From Chrysomallon squamiferum (lineage: Eukaryota > Mollusca > Gastropoda > Neomphalida > Peltospiridae), in the NCBI GenBank assembly GCA_012295275.1, contig CM022671.1, positions 16,228,956 to 16,292,955 of the forward strand: a stretch of DNA of 64,000 nt, written 5' to 3'. Positions 10,801-23,669 of this stretch are shown here, in pieces. The number at the start of each line of letters is the position of its first letter. The first letter of the stretch is position 1. Made by a program: the position numbers and the translations under genes. Below the pieces are notes generated by a model. The model was not told the DNA's origin. It saw nothing but the letters and a program-made list of their open reading frames with translations, and searched no databases.

Positions 10801-12269
10801 GAGAACTGATCTCGGAACCTCCAGATCTGAATACATAATTTCTTATTAATCAGCTTGAAACTGATGGTAAAACAATCTCTGCTGACACAAATCCAAACAG
10901 GAAGCTTTGTGGCTGTATGGGAAGTTACGCTTAAAGAATACAGTTCATATGAATGCACTGAAAACAACATCTGGTACAATAACAGGATGTTATCTGAAAG
11001 TCATGTGATATATCTCGTATGTTTTAACATAGCACTTATGTAATACTGGAAAACAAAAAAATATTTCAGTTCTGTGTTATCTAGTACAGTTTGAAAATTT
11101 ACCAGTTCAATGATTTACAGTTTAAAAAATATACCTGCATATTCAAATATAATTTAAAATTTACCAATTTTTATATTTTTGTATATCATTTAAAATTAAA
11201 ATAAAGTTTACCTGACTGAAATAATTTTACCAAGAACTTTTTTTTAACTTATCATTTAATATAAACATTATTTCTGAATGAAAAATATTCTTCAGTTTTT
11301 GCATTATAGTATATATTTAACTTACAGTTTGTTTTTTTGAAGATCTTTTTTTTCTTCTCATTTGCAGGAATCATGATAAAGAAAATCAAATATCTGAAGT
11401 TTCATTCTTTTTTAGCACATGTGAAATAAACAAAAATGTGTTTTTAAAAAAAAATGAACACTCTCACAACAACTGATTTTCCCCAAGTAGAGACATTACT
11501 GAAAGAAACAGTTTTCCATTTAACAGAATCCAGAACAAAATATCAATTACATGACCCTACAGCATCATGACAAGTAACAATGGATGTCTGCCCAGCATTC
11601 CTTTTTAAAGACATAAAAATTTGCATTACTCATAAAATTACAGCCATTTTAAAATGTAACAGCAGTGCTGAAAAGCAGGAGATTAGGCTAAAATACAAAA
11701 CATGCTCAAGAGTTTAAAATTGATTGCTTCCTCTAAGGGTGCTAACACAAAGTCTTACAAAGTAATTGTTGTGTTATTGAGTAACAATGGTGGTCATGGA
11801 TTGTTACAGCCAAACTGCAAATGTATTCATGCATATATTGAGAAAAAATCAATAAGAAAACAGCAGATGGAAGGAAGCACAATTACAATATTGCTCTGCC
11901 ATTGACAATGCTAACCTCTGTATTGGTGGAACAAAGAGGAGTAATTATTTTAAAATCAAAATTTTTATGTAATATCAATGATGTATATCAGATCTCCACA
12001 ATTTGAAATAATATCAGTCTGTGGATAAGATAGTTTTTATCATTATGACAACTGATTTTCAAATACTTTATATTATACTGCTGTGTGTCGGTCAAAATAA
12101 GAGCTATTTTATTATATGACAGCAGAACAACTAAAAAAGTAATCAATATAAACAGCTAACTCAATATACCAAATGTTTAGAACAATTGTAATTTCTGTTA
12201 AAAAAAATTAATTTGTGACACTAAAATAACCCTAACCAGTTATCAAGACCAATCATATATTCAAGTATT

Positions 12270-12670
12270 ATCAAACCAGCCATTTTGGTTCCACCTAATT
12301 GAGGGCATTGCAAGTGATAAACCTAATCATAATTCATTTCCAAGACATTTTGGTTCCACCAAATTTAGGACACTGCAGTTAATATCAAACCATTAAATCT
12401 TAACCATTGTGTTACTGCCTAATTTGGAGCATTGCAAGCATTAAATCTAACCATGATCCATTTCCAAGACCTATATTAACCCTACATATTTTCAAGCAAC
12501 TCATTTTGGTTCCACCAAATTTAGGGCATTGCAGTTAATATCCAAGACATTAAACCTTAACCTTGGTTATAGCTATTACACTAAAGTAACACTAACCCAG
12601 TCATCAGAACCAGTCCTAACCTTAGCTCTTTTGCAAACAAGCCATTTCGGTTCCACATAATTTAAGGCAC
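12270..12670. repeat. Irregular repeat array with core 'cattttggttccacc'
   Basis: Copies of cattttggttccaccaaatttagg(g/a)ca(t/c)tgca occur near 12281, 12346, 12502 and 12641, with a weaker copy near 12405. Spacing varies, so the array was built by irregular duplication rather than a single unit. Confidence 0.75.
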
Positions 12671-14136
12671 TTGCTTGTTTTGACTGCAGCTAATGTATCA
12701 CATGACTGTTACTGGATTGTTCACCAGTGCCACAGTGAAATTCACCCCCACCCAAATTTCTTACATTTAACTGGGTGTGTCAACAATTATTTACCATGTT
12801 GTGCTAGATCTGTGACATTTCCCTCTACCCAGCAAATTAGTTTTCTTCATAACAGAAGAAATGTCAGCATTTGTTAACTTTTCCAATAACTGCCTCCCAT
12901 TCTCGTGTTTCCAAACATGCTTGTGATGATTTGCTTGGCTGGACTAACAGAGACATGTCCTGTGATAACAAACCAACAGCTAATTAGCGGTGTTAATCAC
13001 ACAGTCCACAGGTGTACAACAACAAACACACACCAACACCTCAGATTTAGTCCACACTAATCATACACCAGAATCCCAAGTTTAGCAAGTATGCCAGTAC
13101 TCCAAACTTAGATGTCATTCACTAATCACAAACTTAGCCTTCACTAATCACTTACACCAGTATCTCCAACTTAGCAAGTATGCCAGTATTCTGTTATGCT
13201 AATGTAGCATGCAGTTACTCATCACAAAGTTAGCATTCACTCATCGTGAACATATACCAACATCTTAAACTTAGCTTCCACAAATCAAAAGAAGAACCAA
13301 AGCTTTGAAGGCTCTGATCACATATATATAATACACATATATACTAATATAATACACTAAACACAGTCTGCACTAATCAACATACAGATTTCACAGATAT
13401 TATCTTTGTAAAAGTCGTCTGAATTTACTCAGAATCAAACTCACTCACACACACCCACCTACCCAATTTCAAAATCCATTAACTAACAAGCACATACACA
13501 CATCATACACATTACACAGTACACATGCATAGAGACAAACATACAACATTCCAAACTAATCAGAAACACCAATATGGCATGAATTTGTATACACTAATCC
13601 ACATTTACACATAAACACATGCACCAACATTCCAAAATCAGCATGCACTAATCCCCAATATCTCTAACTCCATATCAAGCTTTCAGGTGCATCTTAGGAA
13701 GCACCCCAACTTGTGAAAATATTTGTATTGCATATGAAGCAAGCCACTTCTGAGCAGCAGCTAAATAACACCATCTGTCATAACAAGTGATGGTTGTAGC
13801 CATTCCTAATGAAACTGTCCTCCAGTACTGTCTGACCCTATCCAAAACAGGTTTTTTTTTTTCGTTGTTTTTTTTCTTCTGTTTTCCAATATTATGTCTG
13901 ACCCTTTTTTTCACTACAAGTCTGCCCTATCCAAAACAGTTCTTATATTACAACAATATATTAAAAGCTAGTGTTGGTGTTGGACTCCATGTGTTTGTCT
14001 GTGTGTGCATCTTTTTCCAGAATTTTTAAATAAACAATAGTTATGTGTTAATGATAATTATTCTGTTGGTCTGTTTAATTATTTGCCTATTTTAATCAAC
14101 ACAAAAGCCCAATTTATCATCTTTTGAAATAATAAT

Positions 14137-14172
14137 ATGAGAGAGAGAGAGAGAAAGAGAGAGAGAGAAAAA
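14137..14172. repeat. (GA)n microsatellite
   Basis: Imperfect GA run with one AA interruption. Confidence 0.85.
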
Positions 14173-15337
14173 AATGTTCCAACTGACATAATTTATATTC
14201 TCTAATTTTTCCCTAACACATAGATATTGTCCTCTGACCTATCACAAAGATTTTAAAGATTGTAAAATATATTTTATAAAAATCATTAAACATTTCTATT
14301 TTTATTTTCCATTTTTTTTTTTTATCGGCAATTACAAATACACTAACCAGGCTACATCACTGTGTACTTCTGACAGGGCTAACAGATTGATCTAAATAAT
14401 CTAGATTACACAATCTGACCAAGAAGTGAAACCTTCATAACACATTTAATGCTCAATTTACTGATTTTTCAAACTTGTCATGCTGCAGTTGTCTGCAACC
14501 AGAGGTAAAAGAAAAACAACAAACTCCAGCATGTTAATGTAATGAAGTTAAGTGTTATCTTGTTGGTTCCTGTCCAGAACACAATTACAGTGAGGTTCTT
14601 TTTTTTTTTTTTTTTCTTTAAAAACCAAAGAAAAATTATCTCTAAAGTTTAGCTGATGTAAAGTGATATCTCCCAGCCAAGGTTATTGAAAGCAAACAAA
14701 AAAATGTGATGTGAATAGTTCCGAATGCCTGTTTCAACATAATGAACAGGTTATAAATGGATATGAACCAAACAACTCTGTTTTAGCTGTTTGATGAAAA
14801 TTTATTTCTTTTGTTTCTCATTAAAATAAATAAACTAAGTCAGAGACAGAGAGAGAGAGAGAGAAATTTACTACAGTTGATTTGTTATCTCATAATGTAC
14901 TCAATGAAGGAAAGAAAGAAATAGTAGACATGACTGGTTTGCTTTACACATTATCTATCATTTTTCTTTTGGAAATGCTTCAATTAAATCCAGGATTAAA
15001 GAAAGTAATAAAATGTTACAAAACAGTATTATATAAACGCCACCTAAGTGCAATACATACTATAACCTGAATTTTATCTACGTTTATCTCAATTCTAAGA
15101 CTGAGTTTTCAAAGATCAAAAGGCTTGCTTTAATTTGTGTTTATTTATATAACAGTATTTCAGTGGTTACCTTAATGAATATTCATAGTTCTTAACAATA
15201 TTAATACAAATACCATTTATTAACAAAAATAAAAATTAAGAAATAAAATTTTTAACAATAAATAAAATAAAATAATTTCAAAAATACCAAACTATAACTA
15301 TTACTTCTTAAAACTTAAAATCATTTGCATTCTTCAT

Positions 15338-15342
<5 letters not shown>

Positions 15343-15396
<54 letters not shown>
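15343..15396. repeat. (GA)27 microsatellite
   Basis: Uninterrupted GA dinucleotides over 54 bases. Long perfect tracts of this kind are usually highly polymorphic. Confidence 0.95.
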
Positions 15397-15398
<2 letters not shown>

Positions 15399-15670
15399 CT
15401 GTAGCAAAGAAACTAATTAATTTCTGGTCACAAAAGAAAATGTTTTAATTTTACATTATATAAATTAAAAAACACAACAATCAGATACAAAAGAATAGAG
15501 AAGAAAGAGACCAAAGCAAAGAAACTGACTCACAATTGATGTGTTAATTACTAAGAAAACAGACAATTAATTACAGGGTGGCAAACCTCCCACTCAGAAC
15601 ATCAATCATATTGCTGACTCAGTGCAAAGGAACAAGTGACCACTTCACATCCTCCTAATAAATAACAATG

Positions 15671-16225
15671 TTTTACCAGTGTACAGCAGTTAGACTTCAG
15701 ATAAATTACTCTAACACTGAATTAAATGCAGATGTTTTACATATTATACAGTGGAGATTTCTAACACTGAAATAAATACAAACGTTTTACCATTATTCAG
15801 CAGAGAGAGTTTTAACAAATAATAAATACAAATGTTTTACCACTAAACACCAGTTCTAACACTGAAATAGATAAGAACATTTTACCACTAAACACCAGAG
15901 TTCTAACACTGAAATAAATAAGAACAATTTACCACTAAACACCAGAGTTCTAAAACTGAAATAAATACAAACATTTTACCACTAAACACCAGAGTTCTAA
16001 CACTGAAATAAACAAGAACATTTTACCACTATATACCAGTGTTCTAACAGAAGAAATATATAAGAAGATTTTACCACTATATACCAGCATTCTAACACAG
16101 AAATGTATAAGAAGATTTTACCACTATATACCAGCGTTCTAACACAGAAATGTATAAGAAGATTTTACCACTAAATACCAGTGTTCTAACACAGAAATAA
16201 ATAAGAAGATTTTACCAGTACACAC
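15671..16225. repeat. 47-bp minisatellite, about 12 copies
   Basis: The landmark ttttacca starts at about 15671, 15735, 15785, 15835, 15880, 15928, 15974, 16021, 16069, 16116, 16163 and 16210. Spacing is 45-64 in the left half and 46-48 in the right half. A typical unit reads ttttaccactaaacaccag, then agttctaacactgaaataa, then ataagaaca. The right-hand copies are more alike (ending ataagaag) and the left ones more diverged, which suggests recent amplification toward the right end. Confidence 0.95.
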
Positions 16226-16742
16226 CAAAGGAAACCCGGCTGCTGTTCATGTCAGCTTTACTTCCATGTAGTCGCCAGAAACATGGGATGTGAACGTCAG
16301 TCATCACTCATTGTTTGGAGGCCATAAATTTCTCCATCTTACAATACAAGAAATGCATATGGCATGGATAATGTATTTGGAGTACAAAGGCCAGTCTGAC
16401 AACAATGGACTAATCGGAGGAAGCATGCAACATCCCTAAATTTTTAAACAGTTCTAAACAATTACTTGTACAGTCATGTCTAGAACAGGAAAAAAAAAAA
16501 AAATATGACTAAGATTAAAAATTTACCAATAGCCGGTAATTCTTTACTCTGTACAAAATGATTGTAGCTGTAACCTTAGCTGTGTTTAATTGATTATTAA
16601 CTAGGGAAAAGATAATGTTTAAAAAGAAATCCTTTTTGAAATTCACTATAACTTAGTTAAATTTTAATAACTACAAACTTCACTTAGCTTTAATAATTCA
16701 CAGCTGATAAACTTTTAAAGAAAAATAAAGTTGATACTTTTC

Positions 16743-16868
16743 TTAACAAAATAGAAGAAGAAAAGCTCCTGAGAAAAGAAAAAAGAAAGAATGAATGAAA
16801 GAAAAGAAAACAAAGAAAAAAGAAAAGAAAAGAAAATATATTGTAAAAAGAATGGAAAAAGAAAAACA
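16743..16868. repeat. Polypurine tract (GAAA/GAAAA-rich)
   Basis: More than 100 bases that are almost all A and G on the plus strand. It produces a spurious phenylalanine-rich minus frame. Such tracts can form triplex structures. Confidence 0.8.
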
Positions 16869-17403
16869 TTTTTTTTTTTTAAATTAGTATCATCAAGCAT
16901 GTAAAGCCAGTGTCTATTTTAATATTACAGTTTTCAAAATATTTGTAAGTCTTCTCACATTTTAAACATGTTCTGAATATAGTTTATAGTGCAGTCTGTT
17001 GTAACGTTCAAATTACCTCTAATTGTAACACATGTAGCTAGTTGTAGACACTTTCTCACAACAGGTCTACAAGGGATAGGCAACAGCAACATTTAAAGTA
17101 ATTAATGTAAAGTGCTGAATGAACATCATCTTATGAACATATTTTTAATAAGATACAGCTGATTTTTCAGTCTTCCATATCAGTTCAGAACAAACAGAAC
17201 AATTATCAGCCTTTTTAATAACAAAAACCACAAAGTAATTATAAGAAAGATGTGCTGATGTAATAACTAAGATCTATTTATATATAAATAAATAAATTAA
17301 TTAATTAATTTCATTTTCCTTGGTCATCAAAGTAGACATTAATATAATTAGCACAGTACAATTAATTATTGTTTTTATAAAATCAGAATATTAACAATAA
17401 CAA

Positions 17404-17428
17404 TACTACTACTACTACTACTACTACT
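17404..17428. repeat. (ACT)n microsatellite
   Basis: Eight perfect ACT triplets. Confidence 0.9.
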
Positions 17429-17962
17429 GCAATAGTAACTTTAAAATGATAATAAAAGCAAACCAATCACAAGTAATTAATTAATATTACATTACATTCC
17501 TAATTTACATTTATTAATGAAACTGTTATAACATTGTATTTTACAAAGAAACACAATGTAACACAGTTCAGAGAAACCAATGAAAAAGTATATATTAAAT
17601 TTAAAAACAAAATAAAATCAAACAAACAAAAAGAAACCCACTGAAAATGTACCAGGAAAACAATGAAATGTGTTACATTTAAAACAGAATGAATGACAGT
17701 GAATAAACCTCACTGAAAAACAAAATACAAAAAACCCCCCAAAAAAACAACCCTCCCAAAAAAACCAGGAAATGGTGAACAAAAATACACAATGAAATCC
17801 AATGGAACAAAGTATGAAAAGCAGTATATTAAAAACAACGAAGTGTATAAATTACAACAAAAGTTAAAAAAACAGGATAAAAAGAGTACATAAAAACCCC
17901 ACAATGAATCACAATATAAAAACACAATGAAACAGTGTCTAATAAAACACAACAACACTTAC

Positions 17963-18558
17963 CAAAAAACTGATCTAGCTTTGTTCTGTTTGTACATTCC
18001 ATTTCCCAACAATTCTGTCACTCAGAGGATATTTTACACTCCACACCATACCCACAGACACACACACACACCAAATTATTATTATTTTTTGAAAATCACT
18101 TGAAGTAAACGGTAGTCCAAATACTGTACACAGTAGTATCTTCACACATTTTTTCACCAACAAAACCACCAGTTCATACAAATGCTGCCAGTCGCTAGCT
18201 CATGCTGTGAGAACTTGTAGCTCTAGTCCTCGGTTTGTGAACACTGCTGTGAGAATATACTGCTAAACTTCCACATACTACAACAGCAGCTATGAGCTAC
18301 AGAGAGAGAGAGAGAGAGAGAGACTGAGCTGTCAGCCAGTGAGTGGTGGTACAGTGAGATACTCTTGCCTGCCTTGGCTTGATCATTATCAAGTAGCCCA
18401 GCCCCCAGTTCCACAACACAGCAGCCAGCCAGCCCATAATAGCTGCAGTGTATTAATTAACTCACACCAAATTCCTGTTGTGTGGTTATTAAGACAAATA
18501 GATCTTTCTCACAAGTGATGGTGAAATGAAAAACGTAGTAGTCTGGTCTGCTGGTAAT
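17963..18558 (-). other. Candidate first (noncoding) exon of the plexin gene
   Basis: The 3' edge on the minus strand is TTTTTTG|GTAAGT, a strong donor, with the intron starting at 17962. The 5' edge is inferred from a TATA box and initiator (next entry). The interval is less AT-rich and less repetitive than its flanks, apart from a GA/TC run at 18300-18322. It carries several upstream AUGs and two minus frames of 60-70 codons (18414-18223 and 18181-17975) that resemble no protein and end before the donor, so I read it as leader sequence. Spliced to the acceptor at 316 it would give a 5'UTR of about 710 bases. Support is limited to signals; no transcript is seen. It could also be the first exon of another minus-strand transcript. 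Confidence 0.45.
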
Positions 18559-18590
18559 GAAACCTGCTGGCTAGCTAGTGTTTTATAGAA
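18551..18590 (-). promoter_or_regulatory. Candidate core promoter: TATA box plus initiator
   Basis: On the minus strand TATAAAA lies at 18587-18581. An initiator-like TCATTA has its A at 18558, 29 bases downstream of the first T of the TATA box, which is the usual TATA-to-start spacing. TATA-like strings are frequent in AT-rich DNA; the value here is the correct spacing together with the downstream donor. Confidence 0.4.
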
Positions 18591-18642
18591 ATAATGAAAT
18601 TTACTTTTTTACACACAGAAATTTATACACATGCATATTCAT

Positions 18643-18644
<2 letters not shown>

Positions 18645-18687
<43 letters not shown>
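18645..18687. repeat. (CA)n microsatellite just upstream of the candidate promoter
   Basis: About 21 CA units, 58 bases upstream of the TATA box. A GA tract follows at 18763-18796. Confidence 0.95.
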
Positions 18688-18691
<4 letters not shown>

Positions 18692-18759
18692 GCTATACAG
18701 ACACCTTTACATATTTATGTAATCATGTAACACATACATATACCCACTCAGACACACAC

Positions 18760-18762
<3 letters not shown>

Positions 18763-18796
<34 letters not shown>
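18763..18796. repeat. (GA)n microsatellite
   Basis: Seventeen uninterrupted GA units. GA tracts near promoters can bind GAGA-type factors in animals that have them; that role is only possible here. Confidence 0.95.
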
Positions 18797-18798
<2 letters not shown>

Positions 18799-18929
18799 TG
18801 AAATATGTTGGATACATTAATTTTGTGCTTTCTGCATTATTAGAAGAAATATAAATAAATACATATCTGTAAATACTGAATAAGAAAAGTTTAAATATAA
18901 ATGTATATTAGATTATAGATATATATCTA

Positions 18930-19160
18930 TAAAAAATGGAAATAAAAACTATTGCTGAATTATATTTGACAAGTTACAGTTTACATGTAAATATGAATAT
19001 TATATAATTATCTGCAAAAATACGAAACTCAGACTATTGTTAACCGTATCTGAAAAGTTACAGTTTACATCTGAATACTAAGTACAAATCCATAAAGATA
19101 TGAAATACAGACTTCAGATGAATTATATTTAAAAAGTTACAGTTTAAATGGAATTAGAAG
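18930..19160. repeat. Minisatellite, unit about 80 bp, three copies
   Basis: The string aagttacagttta occurs at 18971, 19055 and 19134, each preceded by related text (tatttga or tatctga). Confidence 0.75.
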
Positions 19161-21219
19161 TCTTTGTTAAATGCAGACGGTATTTGAAACGGTAATAAAT
19201 ACAACCTTGCCAAAATTGATATAAATGGTAGAAATCGGTCTGTGTAATTACTCACATGTACAATTAAGACATTCTGATAAAGCAGCTTACATTAATGTCT
19301 CTGACTGAAACCTGATTCTTATTAATTGGTGTGCAGCATGCAATATTTAACGCTGCGTCTGGGAGGTATTTTATTTCAATCAATTTACGAGATTAGTAAA
19401 TCTATTAAAATAAATGTGAATGGTGAAAATGGGATGTGTTGTCGTAGATAATGCAGTCTGAGTGTAGCAAGAGAACGGAACATTTGTCAATTTTATAGAC
19501 GTTTCGGGAACGAAGATTTATCGACATTTGAGTTTATTTCTCGTTTTCTTTCAGTTACCACAGCAATTGATACCGTTTGATATTCAATTTCAGACACTTT
19601 TGTTTAAATCAACTTCATGTAGAATAGATAAATAAACTGAGAAAAAAAAATAAATGAATTTACTAAATTTTGTTTGCGCATCTTAAAACAGATATTTATT
19701 TTTTTTATTCTATTTATTTATTTAATTATTTATTTAAAGAAATATATATTAAGAATCTATGAAATGAGTAATCTAAAATGATAATTAAATTTCTTTCTTA
19801 AGACTTTTAAAGTATCCTACATCTGTGTACAGAAATCATTATCCCTTAATAACAAACAAGTAAAGAAGATTACATCACAAATTGTGTTCTCCGTTTAAAG
19901 GTAACCTTCAACACCTTTTGCACGACAGAAGTTTTAATATGGCTCAGTAAATACAGATTTGTTACTGAAGCATGTTTACTTTCAGATAATGCAGAATGTT
20001 CATCATTTTGTGTTTTTCATTTAAAAAGCATACCAGTGATGTTAATGCAGTGACTCTTATGGACATGGAATAAAGTTACAGAGATAATTATTCTGAAAAC
20101 TGATTAGTAATCCTATAATGCCATGTCTGAATCAGTTGAAGATAAAAACAAGATTAAAATTAAAGTAACTGAAAAAATTAAAAATTCAAAAGAAAAAAAT
20201 AAAGGAAAAACGAAATCATTGTATTGATTAGATGAAAAGACATGCTTAGAACTTTACAACAGTTTTTTTTCTTTAAAAAAAAACAACTGAAAATGAAAAA
20301 AAAAAGTTAAAAAAAATTACAAGATAGAAACCAGGAAATAATGCCAACAAATATTACGTCATTTTAAAAAAACAAACAAAAAAAATTAAAATATCAGATT
20401 GTTTTTGTCAGAATGAAACCAAGCATTAAATGTAATAATCTATTCTTTACTAAAATGTTTTTATTTTAATTCCTTTTTTTTATTGAACTAAACAGTTAAA
20501 ATTAGACTCATCAAACAACAAATTAATCACAACATTGTCTTCTTTAGAACGCAAACCAGCCATGGAACATTACAAACGAGCCTTTTAACTAAACACCAGA
20601 AAATACTGCAAACAAATGCTTCATGATAAAAACAACAAAAACAACAGTACATCAATATGCTGGATGTAACAACACTATTGCGTCAGTGTGCATTTACAAT
20701 ATGATACCAGCACCAACATGAATGGAAGAAAAAAAAAAAAAAAAAAATCCCTGTACACTGTTTCGAGCACCTCTAATCAATATTTTACCTAAAAAAAAAA
20801 AAAAAAATGTTCCTGTCACAGCCTATGAACATACATGACCATGGCTGTAGTCATGTCAAGTGCAAATGGCTGCAAGACATTCACTTCTGGTGACAAATTT
20901 AATTGTACACACTGCCTAATGAAACCTAACAATGTAGACTGTTAGCCAGTGTTCCATACAAATGGCTTCAATATGCTATCACCGTCCTAGAGGTAAATCT
21001 CCACAGTGCTGACCTTTTACAGTGCCTTGTATATCAATCACACTGCGTATATTACAGTGCATCTGTTTGTGCTTTCTTTTCTTTCAGTGAGTGTGTGTTT
21101 ATTAATGTTAAAAAATGTGCACGTAACATGTTTTGTTTAGAACAGTATTTAGTGAATCTAAACATCTTATATTAAAAAGTTGAAAAAATTTTAAAAATGA
21201 AAGAGTTTATGTGTGTGTA

Positions 21220-21275
21220 TATGTATATATGTATGTATGTATGCATGCATGTGTGTGTGTGTGTATGTGTATACA
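21220..21275. repeat. Compound TATG/TG microsatellite
   Basis: (TATG)n and (CATG)n followed by a (TG)n run. Confidence 0.85.
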
Positions 21276-21651
21276 CTCATACAGAAGGGTCTAGATGAAT
21301 AAAATAAATTAAAATTAAATTAAAAAGTACAAATAAATTTATTAATTGATTAAGTTAAATAAATAAAGAAAGAAAACAAATGAATATAAAAAAAAAAAAA
21401 AAAAGTACAAATACAAATAAAAATGTAAATGATAACAATTCAAGAAGATAAAAAAAATAATCTATTTTTCCCATTTACCTTTCTTTTCACTGCATTACAC
21501 AGACATTCTCAGCAGTTTCTGATATAAACATTTTGTAGGACCACATATCACTTGTTAATAACTGACAGCCAGCCACCTGATCTGTACGCAAACTCATTAC
21601 CTCTTGAGTGTGAACAGTTGAAACACACCAAAACCACCACCATGGTTACAA

Positions 21652-21717
21652 CACACCACAACCACCACCACCACCACTGGCGGCACCTGCAAGACATGTG
21701 GCAGCAGCAGCAGCAGC
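21652..21717 (+). repeat. (CAC)n and (CAG)n triplet repeats
   Basis: A CAC-rich run at 21652-21678 and a pure CAG run at 21701-21717. Three overlapping plus frames cross them and read as His- or Ala-rich low-complexity peptides. I do not call a gene. Confidence 0.85.
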
Positions 21718-21790
21718 CTCAACTGAATTACAATGCCACAACAGAGATGCATGTCACCAAGCCCCACATTTGAATCAATTCAGAGAACCA

Positions 21791-21825
21791 GGCGAGGCAA
21801 GGCAAGGCAAGGCAAGGCAAGGCAA
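21791..21825. repeat. (GGCAA)n pentanucleotide repeat
   Basis: Six perfect or near-perfect GGCAA units, flanked by a degenerate one. Confidence 0.9.
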
Positions 21826-21899
21826 ATTGCAGACCATCAAAGCAACTGTAGAGCACCCTCTGTCAGCTGCAAGCCCTTTTACACAATGCCACAACTGCT

Positions 21900-22095
21900 A
21901 TTAAATTTGTCCAATTAAAAATGGCAAAGGCCAGTGTAATGGAGGTGTCTCCGCTGACAACACAGAGCTTTGTTCAGCGAGAATGGAGCAAAGTGAAATC
22001 TCAAAGAGAAACTAAACAGTGACAAAATGTTTCATCATCTGCCAGGCAGAACCCGAATGGACTTGATCACAGAGAGGGGTCAGAGGGAAAGATAT
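21900..22095. promoter_or_regulatory. Possible enhancer-like block
   Basis: A repeat-free, relatively GC-rich block in AT-rich surroundings. It includes a homeodomain-type CCAATTAAAA at 21911-21920 and a SOX-type CTTTGTT at 21968-21974. No open frame explains its complexity. Regulatory function is inference. Confidence 0.25.
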
Positions 22096-22904
22096 TTGGC
22101 AATATTTTTTTTTTTATTATTGTTTGCAGTGAGAAATAATTTTGTTTTAACAGGAAATATTTTATGGATAATAATGTGGAAAAAAACCCAAAACAAAGCA
22201 AAAAACATTTTTTTTGACTGTTTACATTAGTCTTTTATGTTTTGTTTATATTAGCAATATTTTAGTAATTAAAAAGAAAATACTGAATAATATTAGAGCT
22301 GATTTTAATTGCATGTGTTGTGAGAAAAGTAATATATAAGGCTTTTAATTATATCCAAAACATTTTATATAAAATCTTTTTCAAGTATAATACTAAGTAC
22401 TGCGTATAGATTTTATCTGACATTTATGTAATTTAATACCTCCATCCTACATAACACATTTGTCATTTGCGCTACATATATAAAATACATATTTCATTTT
22501 TGTTTCCTTTTTGTTCTTTTTTTTAAAGAAAATTATACTTTTGTAAAGCTTTCTGTTCTTTCTCGAAGGACCTCATTTCCATATTATTCAGTTAATAAAA
22601 AAATAAAAAAATAAAAAAAACATAAATAAAAAATAAAATAAAATAAAATAAATACAGACAAAGAAAGAAAGAAAAAAGTCAAAGGCTTTTCCTAAAAGCC
22701 ATGTGTTACTTTTTTGTCAGTCATATTATTATGGGTGGGAATGCACCCAGTGACTGGCTGCACAGTTTACAAAATATTTACAGTGGTATATTTCTCATCT
22801 TGATAACAACACCCACCCACCCACAACAACTGTGACACCCACAACAACTGTGACACCCACTATTTTCCTGATACCCTCGGTCCAGCCCTGCCAGAGCAGT
22901 GGGG

Positions 22905-23250
22905 AAACGCCAGTGTGTGACAAATGGATCAATTACAACATGTGTTATTATAAAACCATTTCAAATAAAATGTTTATCTGATATTCGATACCCATCTGCT
23001 GGGACCCAAGTTGGTTATTTGCGTGACAAAGCGGCTGTTAAAACTGGGCATAATTCACTTGAGAAATAACAGGTATCTTTTATTTGTCTTCATCATTTGT
23101 TACACCTTTTTAACAGTTTCTTGTACAGACGGCTTTGTAGCTGGTCATGACCCATGCCCATCACAATACCAGTGTCCGGATGTGTGAGGAAAGTGGGTGG
23201 ACATTACATTTGTACTTGTCAAAGTGGTCCACATTTCCTTACCATTCTTG
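22905..23250. promoter_or_regulatory. Possible enhancer-like block
   Basis: Repeat-free sequence with an E-box-type CATCTG at 22993 and ATCAATTA near 22928. It contrasts with the poly-A and poly-T rich sequence on both sides. An 18-base tandem duplication (acaactgtgacacccaca) lies just before it at 22820-22860. Confidence 0.25.
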
Positions 23251-23643
23251 AGGTAAAAAATAAAAGGCCTTTGAAAAGAACTCAGTGACCTTTAGGAATT
23301 GAAAATTCAAAAAGAAAAAACTATAAAAATACTGTAAGGAAAACAAGAATTTCAGAGAGGTATTTAGAAAAGATTTGAGGTGGTTTTGTGAAGTTAAAAT
23401 TTCAGAATCATGTTTGGAATTTTATTTTAAAAATAATATAAATGAATATTACACATATGTGCAGTCTACAGAAGCTTGATAAATATAAAAGTTTAAAAAA
23501 ACTAACTTTCCTCCTATTAAATACCATTGACCAATATTTTGTTTGTTTGTTGTTTTTTTTTCTGGGGTTTTTTTCTATTTCTAAATTTTGCATTCCATTT
23601 TATTAAATGAATATTAATGCATTAAAATATTTATTATAGATGC

Positions 23644-23669
23644 CTTTTTTTTTTTTTTTTTTTTTTTAT
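23644..23669. repeat. Poly-T tract
   Basis: About 25 T followed by TATAATATATAA. Confidence 0.85.

Larger units (their letters stand above)
316..17962 (-). other. Inferred first intron of the plexin gene (5'UTR intron)
   Basis: The interval is bounded by the acceptor at 316 and the GTAAGT donor at 17962-17957. The interior is AT-rich and repeat-rich with no sustained open frame. It holds minisatellites, one clear SINE and two protein-like islands, listed separately. Large first introns that interrupt the 5'UTR are common in receptor genes and often carry enhancers. The exact 5' boundary depends on the candidate exon at 17963-18558 being real; if the 32891-32936 exon or one outside the window is used instead, the intron is longer. 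Confidence 0.5.

Noticed and set aside
21552-21918. Three overlapping plus frames with His, Gln and Arg/Gln-rich segments
   Set aside because: They follow CAC, CAG and GGCAA repeats. The three frames overlap, and none has a domain or good start context.
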